DNA of 64,000 bases, taken from Fusibacter ferrireducens. GTDB lineage: Bacteria > Bacillota > Clostridia > Peptostreptococcales > Acidaminobacteraceae. Below are positions 52,286 to 62,501 of this stretch, in pieces. Position 1 is the first letter of the stretch. Each line of letters begins with the position of its first letter. The DNA lies in the NCBI RefSeq assembly GCF_015352425.1, contig NZ_JADKNH010000011.1, positions 1 to 64,000 of the forward strand, written 5' to 3'. A program made the translations under genes and the position numbers. The notes beneath the pieces are model-generated. The model saw only the letters and a list, made by a program, of their open reading frames with translations. It was not told the DNA's origin and ran no database searches.

Positions 52286-52717
52286 TTGGGAATGGATGAA
52301 AGAACTGTCAGAATTGAAGAAAATTTAAGAAGAGTATGCTATAAAATCAAAAAAAAGGGAAGAGAGATATTAAATGATGTTGATATCACCCCACCTCAGT
52401 TTGAGGCTTTGCAATACTTGATCTATGAACAGAATCTAACCATAGGTGAATTGAGTTCCAAAATGTATTTGGCATGCAGTACAGTGACGGATCTACTAGA
52501 TCGCATGGAGAGAAATGAACTCGTTAAACGTGTGAAAGATGAAAATGATCGCAGAATTGTTAGAATTGCAGTTCTTGATAAAGGTCATAATTTGCTTAAG
52601 AGCGTTATGGAAACAAGGCGCGAATATGTTGCTGAAATTATGGCTGAACTCAGTGAAGAGACGATTAATGGGATCGATGAAAGTTTTAGAATTTTCAATG
52701 AAAAAGTAGAGTTATAA
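52286..52717 (+). CDS. MarR-family transcriptional regulator
   Basis: The product of 141-143 residues has the winged-helix pattern of MarR ('ITPPQFEALQYLIYEQNLTIGELSSKMYLACSTVTDLLDRMERNELVKRVKDENDRRIVRIAVLDKG'), where the wing motif is DENDRR. It binds DNA as a dimer, usually near its own gene. GGAGG at 52277-52281 lies 4 bases before a TTG (52286) and 10 before an ATG (52292), so the start is uncertain by two codons. The giant signalling gene starts 64 bases downstream and may be cotranscribed. Confidence 0.88.
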   Translation: MGMDERTVRIEENLRRVCYKIKKKGREILNDVDITPPQFEALQYLIYEQNLTIGELSSKMYLACSTVTDLLDRMERNELVKRVKDENDRRIVRIAVLDKGHNLLKSVMETRREYVAEIMAELSEETINGIDESFRIFNEKVEL

Positions 52718-52781
52718 AGTTTCTTCTCCTCTATAACGCTGTAAGACACTTGAAAGCAATCTATAATGGAGGCGCAATAAA

Positions 52782-55700
52782 TTGAAAGTGATCAATGATC
52801 GATATCATGTCTTGGAAACCTTAACTAGAGAAAGCAGTGTTGTTGAATATTTGGTTGAAGATATTAAAAAGAATCATCAGATTAAACGTATTCGAATATT
52901 TGATACGGAAATATCCAATTATGAGTTCGTAAAATCGATGGAAAAAAACTTTATAGATATCTCAACCTGTGTTCATGACAATATTTTGACTGCTTACGAA
53001 TTTAAGCCGATTTACACAATCAATGGTAGTCGGGTTACTCGTAAACAGTTTTTTTATACTTATGAACATTATGACGAAAACACAACAGTTGTCTATTATG
53101 AACTCAATAAATCAGAAATCAATAGTGTCATTATACAGTTATGTAAAGCGATAAGATTTTTGCACTTCAGAGGTGTCATTTATAAATATCTCAATTTTAA
53201 TTCCATAGTGCTATTGAGAGAAAATGGGCAGATCAAGCTTAAGCTCAAAGACCTTGCGAACAATTATATAAACGATTATTTTTTAAAGCTGGATCATGAA
53301 CGATACCAGCAATTTATTGCGCCTGAAATACTGTGGGGCGAAGAGGTTGATTACCATGCAGATATCTATTCACTTGGTGTGATGTTTTATTATTTATACT
53401 ATCGAGTGGATTTTACGCTGAAATCTCTACAAACGCTATCTAAAAATGTAAACAGTACAGATATTCACAAGTTTATACTGAAAGCGTCTAATCATATAAA
53501 AGATGAAAGACATAATAATATAAGAGAATTTATTGATGAATTGGCTAAATTAATTTGGATAGAAGTCGATAATGATGATGCGGAATTCTATGATCGCGTA
53601 CATGAAAAAACGATTATTGTGGGCCGAGATGCCATTATAAACCAGTGCAAAGAAATCATATTTGATAAAATGAAAAAAATGGATGGTTTTAATGGCATCT
53701 ATATTCAAGGTGAAAATGGGATGGGAAAATCTCGTGTACTTAAGGAACTTGAATATACGGCCAAATTTAATCGAATTGCTTACGTGACAATCGATGCAAA
53801 GAAGTCGAGCGACGATTGCTTTTATGCAATTAAAGAGATCCTCTCATTTATTCTAACGCAGGAGGATGTTTCGCCACTGCTCATTCAAAAATATGGACAA
53901 GAGCTTGTTAAAATAGTCCCGGAACTGGCTGTTAAATGGAATTTAAAAGAAGTGAGCCCTTTTAATTTAGAAAACCAGAAGATGAGACTTCTCAATAGAG
54001 CTTTTAATTTCTTTATAGAATACAGCAATAATAAGTATATGGTTTTGCTAGTGGATAATGAAGAGTATATTCACATAGATGAAAGGTATTTTTTTGATCA
54101 ATTAGTGCATCATAAAGGGTATGGCAACTTTATGCTGATCTTTACAGGCGCCGAACAGGAGAGGTCTTATCAGAATCTTTCGGGAACCATACACGCTTTG
54201 AAACTCCCTTTTTTAAATTTAGAAGAAACGGGTAAAATCGTACAAAAGTCGCTGGGCATTGATAAAATACCTTATAGATTTACGCATAGAATTATGGTTG
54301 AATCCATGGGTAAACCAAGCAGTACAAAAAAACTTGTTCGAAAGCTGTGGTCTGAAAAGATCATCTATTTGGATAAGGAAAAGTTAAGATGGCATTTGGA
54401 AGAAGTGGATGATAGTTATAAGTTTGAATATTTTGAAGAGAATGACTTAGAAATCATTAAATTGGTTCAAGGCATCGCTCCAGAGCATGTAGAAATTTTA
54501 AGAAAGATATCTGTTTTGAAAAGTGCATTCAACTTGAATGTACTGCTTCAGTATGCGGACATTGATGAAGAACACGCTTATTATTTTATATATGAAATGG
54601 AAACCAAGAAGATCCTCAACAAGCGCATTAGCGATATTGAATATGTCTTTGGATTCTACAAGAATGAAGTCAAAAAACACTTTGCGAATTCTTTGACCTT
54701 AAATGAAGTAAAGCTTCTTTCTCGAAAAGCGGCTTCCATATATGAAAATCGGTACAAAAAATATCATGAAATCAACGAAGCACTCATTGATTATTTTATT
54801 GCATCTGAAGACCTCGTCAAGGCGGCTCAATACTGTGTTCTTTTTTCAAATCATTACATTGAAAAAAATAACAGTCACAAGGGGATCGACTTGCTTGAAC
54901 AGGCAAACCAATTGTATGAGCGTCTAAACGATGTCACCAATATCATCACGACTTCCAAAAGTCTGATCAAAAATTATATCAGCGTGGGTAAGATTAGCAG
55001 TGCGTACGAGAAAATCGTGTTCCTCATTTCACTAACTGAGGACAGTCACCCAGAAGATTATATCGATGCTCAACTTGAGCTGGCAGACATCTATTATTAT
55101 AAGAACGATATCAATAAAGCGGCAGAACATATTTCTTATTATTTTGATCAATCTCAAAAGCTCAATTATTTAGAAGGTGAATTTAAATCTGCTAAGCTTC
55201 TATGTCGATGCTTTACAGAAAAAGGTGAGCTGGATAAAGTGCTTAAGATCACAGAAATTTATTTGGCTAAGGCAAAAGCTGTAAATAATCTTTTTTTTAC
55301 AGGGGCATTTTTAAGTGAACTTGGATGTTACTATCACCATGTAAACCAATTCGATGAAAGCCTTAAAGCGCTTAATGATGCACTGAAAGTCTTTATGGAG
55401 ATCAATGATGATGAGTATATGATTAAAATATACAATAACTTTGGCGTGATTTACCTCGATGAACTTGGAGATTATATAGCTGCAAGAGATTACTTTAGAA
55501 AAGCATATAGTAGAGCAAACGCCCGTAATCAATACGTCACAATACCGGTGCATTTGAATAATCTTGGAGAAACCTATAAGATTGAAGGCAAGTTTCAAAC
55601 AGCCATAAAATATTTTGAGGAGGCCTATTCTCTAGCAGAAAATGTTGGTGATAAAAACATGATCATCATATCCTTGATGAACTTATGCTATGTTTCTCTT

Positions 55701-58133
55701 CTGACGGAGAATTACGGTAAGACGCACACACTCATTAATAGACTTGAACATGAAATAAATGCTATAAAAAATAAAGAGTTTGACAAATTTGACTATTATA
55801 TGCTTCATTTTGAATATTTTATTACGATGAATAGTGTGATGCAAGTTGAAAAATGGCGTTATAATTTTGATGCCGATGCACTTAAAGATGATTTTAGACG
55901 CTTTAGGATAAAAGTGATTGATCTCATCATAAAGTATCGAGAAAGTTCAATTGTATTTTCCAGAAGACAAGTCCCTTATGACGCTATTAAAGCTCTTGAA
56001 TCCACTGTAAAGAATCCAACAGAGGCAATGGTCATTCGAAATTTTCTTTTAGAGATCATGCTGGACTTTATAGATTATGCGGATTTTGTTGAAGTAGAGA
56101 GATTGATAGAATTGGATGATCAACTCATAAGCTTTTACAACACAAAACATGTGCGATTAAAAAGAGATTTTGTGGATGCTTGCCGAGGTGAGGATAGTTT
56201 TATAAATGTGAAAGAAAGGATACCTCAACTTAGAGAAGAGTCACAAGAATTGCTTTGGAGAGCATACAAATTTTTGGGTGATGAGGAGTACCATGCGAAT
56301 AATCAATATAATGCATTAAAGTTTTATTTAATGTCATTGGATATTATTGCAGATTTATCAATAGAAATTGCATCGGAATACAAAGAAACTTATATCCTAT
56401 ATGATGATTCCAAGATGGCACTAAAAAATAAAATCAATAAAATCATAAAAAATTTCTTGTACTTCGAAAGTGAGTCCGGTCATCAAGTTTATTTTGAAGA
56501 TCGAATTGATACAGTTGATGATTACTTCGATTTAAATCATCTCAACTTGCTCTATCAGAATAAGAAATTCGTAAAATCCGTTTATGAAAATTATAAATTG
56601 AATCATGTGGGCGCTTTCAAATCGCCAACTGATTTAATTAAGAGCCTTCAAAGAGATGACCTTAAAAATCTTCAAATGATTCTGAAATATCTTGTTCATA
56701 TGACACTAGCTGAACGTGGCATGATTTATATGTTAGATGCAAATGACAATATTGAAGAAATTATAAAAACTTCAGATGATATTCAAAGTTATGATGTTTT
56801 TAAATTGATCAATAGTATTGGCAATGACTTAGAGGGGATATACGTTTCAAAATTGGACACAGATACCAATGTACAAATGCTTTCGGATGATCAGAAGGGC
56901 ATTATCTTCTTCCCAATCTATGAATCAGCTCATGAGGGACAAATGCTTGAAAAACGCCGTGATGATTTGCTCATTGTGAAGAAAAGGACTGTTGGATATG
57001 TGTTTCTAGATACGAATAATGTAATCAATCGATTTAATCAGCAGTCTTTCAATCAATGTAAGTCGTTCATGAACTTAACCTATCTGATGATGGACAATTA
57101 TAATTTAAAATTGATATCATCTGTTGACAAGCTCACAGGCGTTCAGCTCAGAAAATCGATTGAGCTCGCCTTTACACGAGAACTCAATCTTTCAAGACAA
57201 AATAATACCTGTTTGTCTGTGATCATGCTTGATATTGACAAATTTAAAAATGTCAATGACACGTATGGACATCGCAAGGGAGATGAAATCCTTACGAAAA
57301 TAGGGGACTTGCTCAAGGCCTCTATACGAAGCTCTGATTATGTTGGACGTTATGGTGGCGAGGAGTTTATCATCATCTTACCTGAAACCAATGCAACTGA
57401 CGGTCTAAAAGTTGCTGAAAAAATTAGGCTCAAAGTGGATTATCAAAAATTGCTTGGGGAGGAGATGCCACTAACTGTCAGTCTTGGCGTTTCCACTTAC
57501 CCTGATGATGGCGTTAATGAAGAAGAGCTTGTGGAGAAGGCAGATCAAGCGCTGTATTATTCAAAAAATAACGGACGGAATCAGTCTAATGGTTGGAATG
57601 AAAAGCTTGTAAAAGCAGGACATAGATATGATAAGTTGGCAGGGATTCTCACGGGTAATATTTCTTCTGACACGAGGAATGTGCAAGCTTTGACAGATAT
57701 ATTATCCCAATTGGAAAGTTCTAAAAGCGCTGAAGATCGTATTAAGGATACCTTCATTACATTGCTGGACATTACAGAAGCAGAAGAAATTTGTTTTATA
57801 AAGTTTGATGAGCAGTGGGCCATGGAAAAAGTTATCAGTAAAAAGAAGGGGCACGATATTTTAAGCGATGAACTTTACATCAATCAAAGACTTCTTGATC
57901 AGTTTAAAAATACAGCTCAAAGTCAGTATTTTATCGACTGGGAAGAGACGGTATTTTACGATGAGATCACTCATATTCCAAACTGGAAATCGTACATTGT
58001 CATCAGTTATAATGAACCAGATAAAAAAGGTATCCTTTCGATATCGGTACCGATACATGAAAAAGAACTCGACTTTAGTAATTATAACTTTGTTGAAACT
58101 TTAAAGTTAGTGATAAGTTATATATTATTTTAA
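52782..58133 (+). CDS. Giant signalling protein: pseudokinase-STAND ATPase-TPR-GAF-GGDEF-GAF
   Basis: This 1783-residue soluble protein begins with a Ser/Thr-kinase-like domain (~1-265) whose catalytic loop reads YKYLNFNS (from residue 134) instead of HRDLKPEN, so the catalytic Asp and metal Asn are lost. Next is an AAA/STAND ATPase (~280-560; Walker A 'GENGMGKS' at 310-317, Walker B-like 'VLLVDNEE'). A long TPR region (~660-1150), a GAF-like domain (~1280-1430) and a GGDEF domain with active loop 'RYGGEEF' (1523-1529) and inhibitory RSSD just before it follow. A second GAF-like region fills ~1620-1783. It should make c-di-GMP under control of bound ligands or partners. The start is TTG, 9 bases after GGAGG. 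Confidence 0.88.
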   Translation: MKVINDRYHVLETLTRESSVVEYLVEDIKKNHQIKRIRIFDTEISNYEFVKSMEKNFIDISTCVHDNILTAYEFKPIYTINGSRVTRKQFFYTYEHYDENTTVVYYELNKSEINSVIIQLCKAIRFLHFRGVIYKYLNFNSIVLLRENGQIKLKLKDLANNYINDYFLKLDHERYQQFIAPEILWGEEVDYHADIYSLGVMFYYLYYRVDFTLKSLQTLSKNVNSTDIHKFILKASNHIKDERHNNIREFIDELAKLIWIEVDNDDAEFYDRVHEKTIIVGRDAIINQCKEIIFDKMKKMDGFNGIYIQGENGMGKSRVLKELEYTAKFNRIAYVTIDAKKSSDDCFYAIKEILSFILTQEDVSPLLIQKYGQELVKIVPELAVKWNLKEVSPFNLENQKMRLLNRAFNFFIEYSNNKYMVLLVDNEEYIHIDERYFFDQLVHHKGYGNFMLIFTGAEQERSYQNLSGTIHALKLPFLNLEETGKIVQKSLGIDKIPYRFTHRIMVESMGKPSSTKKLVRKLWSEKIIYLDKEKLRWHLEEVDDSYKFEYFEENDLEIIKLVQGIAPEHVEILRKISVLKSAFNLNVLLQYADIDEEHAYYFIYEMETKKILNKRISDIEYVFGFYKNEVKKHFANSLTLNEVKLLSRKAASIYENRYKKYHEINEALIDYFIASEDLVKAAQYCVLFSNHYIEKNNSHKGIDLLEQANQLYERLNDVTNIITTSKSLIKNYISVGKISSAYEKIVFLISLTEDSHPEDYIDAQLELADIYYYKNDINKAAEHISYYFDQSQKLNYLEGEFKSAKLLCRCFTEKGELDKVLKITEIYLAKAKAVNNLFFTGAFLSELGCYYHHVNQFDESLKALNDALKVFMEINDDEYMIKIYNNFGVIYLDELGDYIAARDYFRKAYSRANARNQYVTIPVHLNNLGETYKIEGKFQTAIKYFEEAYSLAENVGDKNMIIISLMNLCYVSLLTENYGKTHTLINRLEHEINAIKNKEFDKFDYYMLHFEYFITMNSVMQVEKWRYNFDADALKDDFRRFRIKVIDLIIKYRESSIVFSRRQVPYDAIKALESTVKNPTEAMVIRNFLLEIMLDFIDYADFVEVERLIELDDQLISFYNTKHVRLKRDFVDACRGEDSFINVKERIPQLREESQELLWRAYKFLGDEEYHANNQYNALKFYLMSLDIIADLSIEIASEYKETYILYDDSKMALKNKINKIIKNFLYFESESGHQVYFEDRIDTVDDYFDLNHLNLLYQNKKFVKSVYENYKLNHVGAFKSPTDLIKSLQRDDLKNLQMILKYLVHMTLAERGMIYMLDANDNIEEIIKTSDDIQSYDVFKLINSIGNDLEGIYVSKLDTDTNVQMLSDDQKGIIFFPIYESAHEGQMLEKRRDDLLIVKKRTVGYVFLDTNNVINRFNQQSFNQCKSFMNLTYLMMDNYNLKLISSVDKLTGVQLRKSIELAFTRELNLSRQNNTCLSVIMLDIDKFKNVNDTYGHRKGDEILTKIGDLLKASIRSSDYVGRYGGEEFIIILPETNATDGLKVAEKIRLKVDYQKLLGEEMPLTVSLGVSTYPDDGVNEEELVEKADQALYYSKNNGRNQSNGWNEKLVKAGHRYDKLAGILTGNISSDTRNVQALTDILSQLESSKSAEDRIKDTFITLLDITEAEEICFIKFDEQWAMEKVISKKKGHDILSDELYINQRLLDQFKNTAQSQYFIDWEETVFYDEITHIPNWKSYIVISYNEPDKKGILSISVPIHEKELDFSNYNFVETLKLVISYILF

Positions 58134-58157
58134 CATTTATTGCATTTTAGGTAGATA

Positions 58158-58192
58158 GTGACTATACTGATTTTGTGTGTAGTCACTTTTTT
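58158..58192 (+). terminator. Terminator after giant signalling gene
   Basis: GTGACTA and TAGTCAC pair around a 15-base loop and are followed by T6. It lies 24 bases after the stop codon. Confidence 0.75.
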
Positions 58193-58208
58193 ATGAAAAG
58201 AGGATATA

Positions 58209-60113
58209 ATGATTTTAAACGACTTTTTACCCGTGAATAAAGCAGATCTACTCAAACTTGAGTGGGACTATTTAGATTTTATATTGGTCTCTGGGGACGC
58301 CTATGTGGATCATCCCAGTTTTGGACCAGTGGTTATAGCAAGAGTGTTGTTGGATGCAGGTTATCGAGTAGGCATCATTGCACAGCCGGATTGGAATGAT
58401 CCCAATAGCATTGATATTTTAGGTGAACCCAGACTCGGTTTTTTGGTCTCTGCCGGCAATATGGATTCCATGGTGAATCATTACTATGTTTCAAGAAGAC
58501 ACAGAGAGACAGATAATTATTCTGAAGGTGGCGCCATGGGAAAAAGACCAGACCGAGCAACTCTGGTTTATACAAACTTAATTCGCAAGAAATATAAGGA
58601 TAAACCGATTATATTGGGGGGGATAGAAGCATCGCTCAGGCGCTTTGCACATTATGATTATTGGGATGATTCTGTGAGAAGATCCATACTATTTGACAGT
58701 GCGGCAGATTTGCTCATATATGGCATGGGGGAAAATCAAGTTGTTGAGATTGCAGAATACCTTAACAATGGCATTGAAGTTCAATATATTCAACATATTC
58801 CTGGGACATGCTATCTGACAAAGTCACTGGAAAACTTGGATCAATATATAGAAATACCCTCATTTGAAAGCGTCAAGAACGATAAGATCCAATATGCTCA
58901 GGCTTTTAAAGTTCAATATGATGAACAAGATCCCATTAGGGGGAAGACCATTGTACAAAGACATAGTGAGACTTATCTAGTACAAAATCCGCCGACCATG
59001 CCCCTTGAAAGGGCACGTCTTGACTGGGTTTTCAAGTTAGGCTACATGCGAAATTACCACCCTATGTATGAGGCGGGAGGTGGTATTCCTGCGATTAAAG
59101 AAGTGAAAATGGGCATTATCAGTGAACGTGGCTGTTTTGGAAACTGTTCATTTTGTGCTCTTGCTTTTCATCAAGGACGTATTATTACATCCAGATCTCA
59201 TGAGTCCATAATAGAAGAAGCCAAGATGATACAAATGGATGTGGACTATAAAGGCTATATCAACGATGTTGGAGGCCCAACCGCTAATTTTAGGCATCCT
59301 GCCTGTAAAAAACAGCTTAAAGTTGGCACTTGCAAGCACAGACAATGCCTTCATCCAGAACCCTGTGAACATTTAGACACAGATCATAGCGACTATGTGG
59401 AGCTTCTTAAAAAATTGAGGCATTTAGAGGGGATTAAAAAAGTATTTATCAGAAGTGGTATCAGATATGACTACCTTATGCACGATCAAGAAGATGCATT
59501 TTTCTATGACTTGTGCCAGTATCATGTAAGTGGACAGCTTAAAGTGGCGCCTGAACATATAGATGAGACTGTTCTGGATTACATGGGCAAACCAAGCGGT
59601 AAACTCTATGGTCAGTTTGTTAAAAAATTTGATCAAATTAATAAAGAACTTCAAAAAGAGCAGTATATCATTCCGTATCTTATGAGTTCGCATCCAGGGA
59701 GTACAATTCACTCTGCTATTAAGTTGGCAGAATACCTTAGAGATATCAATTATACGCCGGAACAGGTTCAAGATTTTTATCCGACCCCTGGCACCATGAG
59801 CACTTGCATGTATTACACTGAGATAGATCCAAGAACGATGAAACCCGTCTTTGTGCCTAAGAGCAACAAAGAGAAGGCCATGCAACGTGCGCTGCTTCAA
59901 TATAAAAATCCGAGAAATTATGATTTGGTCTATGAAGCACTTATTCTTGCAGGTAGGCAGGATTTGATCGGGTTTCATGTAAAAGCGCTCATAAAACCAA
60001 GGACCAATGTGCCTAAAGCAGGTGGTAGTAAAAAGAGTAAATCCAGCAAACGCAAGACACCCAGTTCAAAAACGTCTATAAATTCAATTGAGAAGACTAA
60101 AAAAAGACGGTAA
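58209..60113 (+). CDS. YgiQ family radical SAM protein
   Basis: The product of 634 residues has an N-terminal B12-binding-like domain typical of YgiQ ('[41 protein letters not shown]'), the radical SAM cluster motif C309-F-G-N-C313-S-F-C316, and a second Cys-rich stretch '[21 protein letters not shown]' that may bind another cluster. The C terminus is a basic Lys/Ser-rich tail of ~35 residues. The reaction of this family is unknown. It precedes hutH by 46 bases. Confidence 0.92.
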   Translation: MILNDFLPVNKADLLKLEWDYLDFILVSGDAYVDHPSFGPVVIARVLLDAGYRVGIIAQPDWNDPNSIDILGEPRLGFLVSAGNMDSMVNHYYVSRRHRETDNYSEGGAMGKRPDRATLVYTNLIRKKYKDKPIILGGIEASLRRFAHYDYWDDSVRRSILFDSAADLLIYGMGENQVVEIAEYLNNGIEVQYIQHIPGTCYLTKSLENLDQYIEIPSFESVKNDKIQYAQAFKVQYDEQDPIRGKTIVQRHSETYLVQNPPTMPLERARLDWVFKLGYMRNYHPMYEAGGGIPAIKEVKMGIISERGCFGNCSFCALAFHQGRIITSRSHESIIEEAKMIQMDVDYKGYINDVGGPTANFRHPACKKQLKVGTCKHRQCLHPEPCEHLDTDHSDYVELLKKLRHLEGIKKVFIRSGIRYDYLMHDQEDAFFYDLCQYHVSGQLKVAPEHIDETVLDYMGKPSGKLYGQFVKKFDQINKELQKEQYIIPYLMSSHPGSTIHSAIKLAEYLRDINYTPEQVQDFYPTPGTMSTCMYYTEIDPRTMKPVFVPKSNKEKAMQRALLQYKNPRNYDLVYEALILAGRQDLIGFHVKALIKPRTNVPKAGGSKKSKSSKRKTPSSKTSINSIEKTKKRR

Positions 60114-60159
60114 TTCGATAGTATGGTATTAACGAAATCCAATTTTGAGGGGTGTTAAA

Positions 60160-61698
60160 ATGAAAGCAAATATGGTTATTATTGATGGAAAAAGTTTAAC
60201 AATTGAAGATGTAGTCAATGTTTCAAGACATAATTTTAAAATCCAAATTGCTGAAGAAGCTTTAGCGGGTGTGGATAAAGCTAGAGAATTAGTAGATCGT
60301 TTTGTCGATGAGAAAAAAGTAGTTTATGGTATTACCACAGGTTTTGGTAAATTTTCAGATGTTGTCATCTCAAAAGAAGAAACGACGGATCTTCAAACAA
60401 ATCTTATAATAAGCCATGCATGCGGGGTGGGGACGCCATTTTCAGAAGATGTTTCAAGAGCAATTATGTTGTTGCGTGTCAATAATCTAGTCAAGGGACA
60501 CAGCGGCGTAAGACGCATTACCCTAAATACGCTTGTTGAAATGATTAATCGCGGTGTACATCCGATTATTCCTGAAAAGGGCTCTTTGGGTGCAAGCGGA
60601 GATTTGGCGCCACTTGCACATATGGTTCTTGTGATGCTCGGTATTGGTGAAGCCATGTATCAAGGCGAAAAACTCTCTGGTGCTGAGGCAATGAAAAAAG
60701 CAGGTATTCAGCCAATCGTGTTAACTTCTAAAGAGGGATTGGCACTTATCAATGGGACACAAGTTATGACTGCGGTGGGGACACTTGTCACTTATGAAGC
60801 GATACAACTGTTAAAACTTGCGGACATTTCTACTGCCTTGACGGTTGAAGCACTAAAGGGCATTACAGATGCTTACGATCCTAGATTACATCAAGTTAGA
60901 CCGCATTTAGGCCAAATCAAAACGGCAGAAAACTTACTCCAAATTTTGAAAGGGAGCAAGCTCACAACAAAACAAGGTGAAATTAGAGTACAAGATGCCT
61001 ATACACTGAGATGTGTGCCTCAGATTCACGGTGCAAGTAAAGATGCAGTTCAATACGTTATAGATAAAATAAATATAGAAATTAATGCGGTTACAGACAA
61101 TCCGATTATTTTTCCAGATGATGAAGTAGCCTTTTCAGGTGGAAATTTTCATGGACAACCGATGGCACTGCCTTTTGACTTCTTAGGCATAGCAATTGCA
61201 GAAATGGCGAATGTCTCAGAAAGAAGAATTGAGAGACTTGTCAATCCTCAACTCAGCAATTTACCAGCTTTCTTAACACCAAATGGTGGCCTGCATTCTG
61301 GCTTTATGATTGCTCAATATGCAGCAGCAGCGCTGGTATCTGAGAACAAAATATTGGCACATCCAGCAAGTGTAGATTCTATTCCTTCATCGGCAAATCA
61401 AGAAGATCACGTGAGTATGGGGACAATAGCGGCGAGAAAAGCAAGAGATATCCTATTCAATGCTCAAAACGTAATTGCAATCGAATTGCTGGCATCTGCA
61501 CAGGCTATTGACTTCGATGATGCGAGCAAATTGGGTGCTGGTTCAAGAGCAGCATATGATGTCATTAGAAGAGAAGTTTCAAAAATTGAAGAAGATCGTG
61601 TAATGCATCTAGATTTTAATAAAATATATGATATAATTAGAACTAATGAAATCGTAGAAAAAGTAGAGCATGTCGTTGGGACATTGGCTATTAATTAG
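60160..61698 (+). CDS. hutH: Histidine ammonia-lyase
   Basis: The enzyme deaminates histidine to urocanate. The product of 512 residues has the MIO-forming tripeptide Ala145-Ser-Gly147 in 'GSLGASGDLAPLAHM', the Tyr in 'VVYGITTGFGKF', and 'QEDHVSMG'. GAGGGGTG supports the ATG at 60160, five codons inside the open frame. It lies 20 kb from the ftcD-hutI-fchA operon and next to chemotaxis and two-component genes, and no urocanase gene accompanies it. Confidence 0.95.
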   Translation: MKANMVIIDGKSLTIEDVVNVSRHNFKIQIAEEALAGVDKARELVDRFVDEKKVVYGITTGFGKFSDVVISKEETTDLQTNLIISHACGVGTPFSEDVSRAIMLLRVNNLVKGHSGVRRITLNTLVEMINRGVHPIIPEKGSLGASGDLAPLAHMVLVMLGIGEAMYQGEKLSGAEAMKKAGIQPIVLTSKEGLALINGTQVMTAVGTLVTYEAIQLLKLADISTALTVEALKGITDAYDPRLHQVRPHLGQIKTAENLLQILKGSKLTTKQGEIRVQDAYTLRCVPQIHGASKDAVQYVIDKINIEINAVTDNPIIFPDDEVAFSGGNFHGQPMALPFDFLGIAIAEMANVSERRIERLVNPQLSNLPAFLTPNGGLHSGFMIAQYAAAALVSENKILAHPASVDSIPSSANQEDHVSMGTIAARKARDILFNAQNVIAIELLASAQAIDFDDASKLGAGSRAAYDVIRREVSKIEEDRVMHLDFNKIYDIIRTNEIVEKVEHVVGTLAIN

Positions 61699-61710
61699 AA
61701 AGGTGATTAT

Positions 61711-61887
61711 TTGTTATCTCAAGAAAAATTAGATCGTATCAATTTTTTGGCGCATAAAAAAAAGACTGAAGGATTGAACGATGAGGAGCTCAAAGAGCAG
61801 TTAGAGCTTCGTGAAGCTTATTTAAAAGCTTTTAGAAGTAGCTTTAAAAAGCAATTGGACAACATAGAAATTGTCTATAAAGATTAA
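61711..61887 (+). CDS. DUF896 family small protein
   Basis: A 58-residue protein begins with TTG behind AGGTGAT, 12 bases after hutH. Its sequence starts MLSQEKLDRINFLAHKKK and continues with 'GLNDEELKEQLELREAYLKAFRSSFKKQL', the DUF896 (UPF0291, YnzC-like) pattern of a short helical hairpin. Bacillus relatives are small cytoplasmic proteins without firm function. It is easily missed because of its size and TTG start. Confidence 0.82.
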   Translation: MLSQEKLDRINFLAHKKKTEGLNDEELKEQLELREAYLKAFRSSFKKQLDNIEIVYKD

Positions 61888-61939
61888 TTTTTGGGTAGAT
61901 ATCCCTTGAAACGATTAAAATTTCATTGGAGGTGTTTAA

Positions 61940-62389
61940 ATGGCGGAGAAACAATATATTGTATTTAAGCTAAACGACGAAAAATTCGCAACCAATATCC
62001 ACCACATTGCATCCATAACAGATTATGCTTCAATTACGTCGTTGCCAAATGGACCTGCATATGTGGATGGCCTTTTAAATCTAAGAGGCGATATCATACC
62101 TGTTGTCAATCTAAAAAAGAGATTTAAAATGACTGATACTGCTGCAAGGGATAAGCGTATTTTAATTGCGAGAAAAGAGGATGTGCTCATAGGATTTTTA
62201 GTGGATGACGCTTCACAATCTATGGCTGTAGACGAGCAAGATATATTGCCACCGCCTAAAATTGCAATTAAAAAGGATAATGCTTACATTTCAGAAGTAT
62301 GTATCCATGAAAATGAATTGATTATCGTTATAGATTTTGATAAAATTTTGACAGATGATGAAATTAGTGAAATATTGGAGATCAATTAG
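61940..62389 (+). CDS. cheW: CheW-like chemotaxis coupling protein
   Basis: The 149-residue protein is a single CheW domain ('YIVFKLNDEKFATNIHHIASITDY', 'GLLNLRGDIIPVVNLKKRF', 'IGFLVDDASQSM'). In chemotaxis CheW links receptors to the CheA kinase. No other chemotaxis gene is near, so its partners lie elsewhere. GGAGG precedes the ATG, and a terminator follows. Confidence 0.93.
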   Translation: MAEKQYIVFKLNDEKFATNIHHIASITDYASITSLPNGPAYVDGLLNLRGDIIPVVNLKKRFKMTDTAARDKRILIARKEDVLIGFLVDDASQSMAVDEQDILPPPKIAIKKDNAYISEVCIHENELIIVIDFDKILTDDEISEILEIN

Positions 62390-62424
62390 TTGACAATTGT
62401 GAATTAAATAGGACCTATTTACTA

Positions 62425-62458
62425 AAAAAGCTCACGTTGTGTATATGCGTGAGCTTTT
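62425..62458 (+). terminator. Terminator after cheW
   Basis: AAAAAGCTCACG and CGTGAGCTTTT pair around a ~10-base loop, with A-rich and T-rich flanks. The next promoter (TATAAT at ~62462) begins directly behind. Confidence 0.82.
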
Positions 62459-62501
62459 ATGATATAATAATTATTAATTAAAACGTGGTGGAGTGTGTAT
62501 T

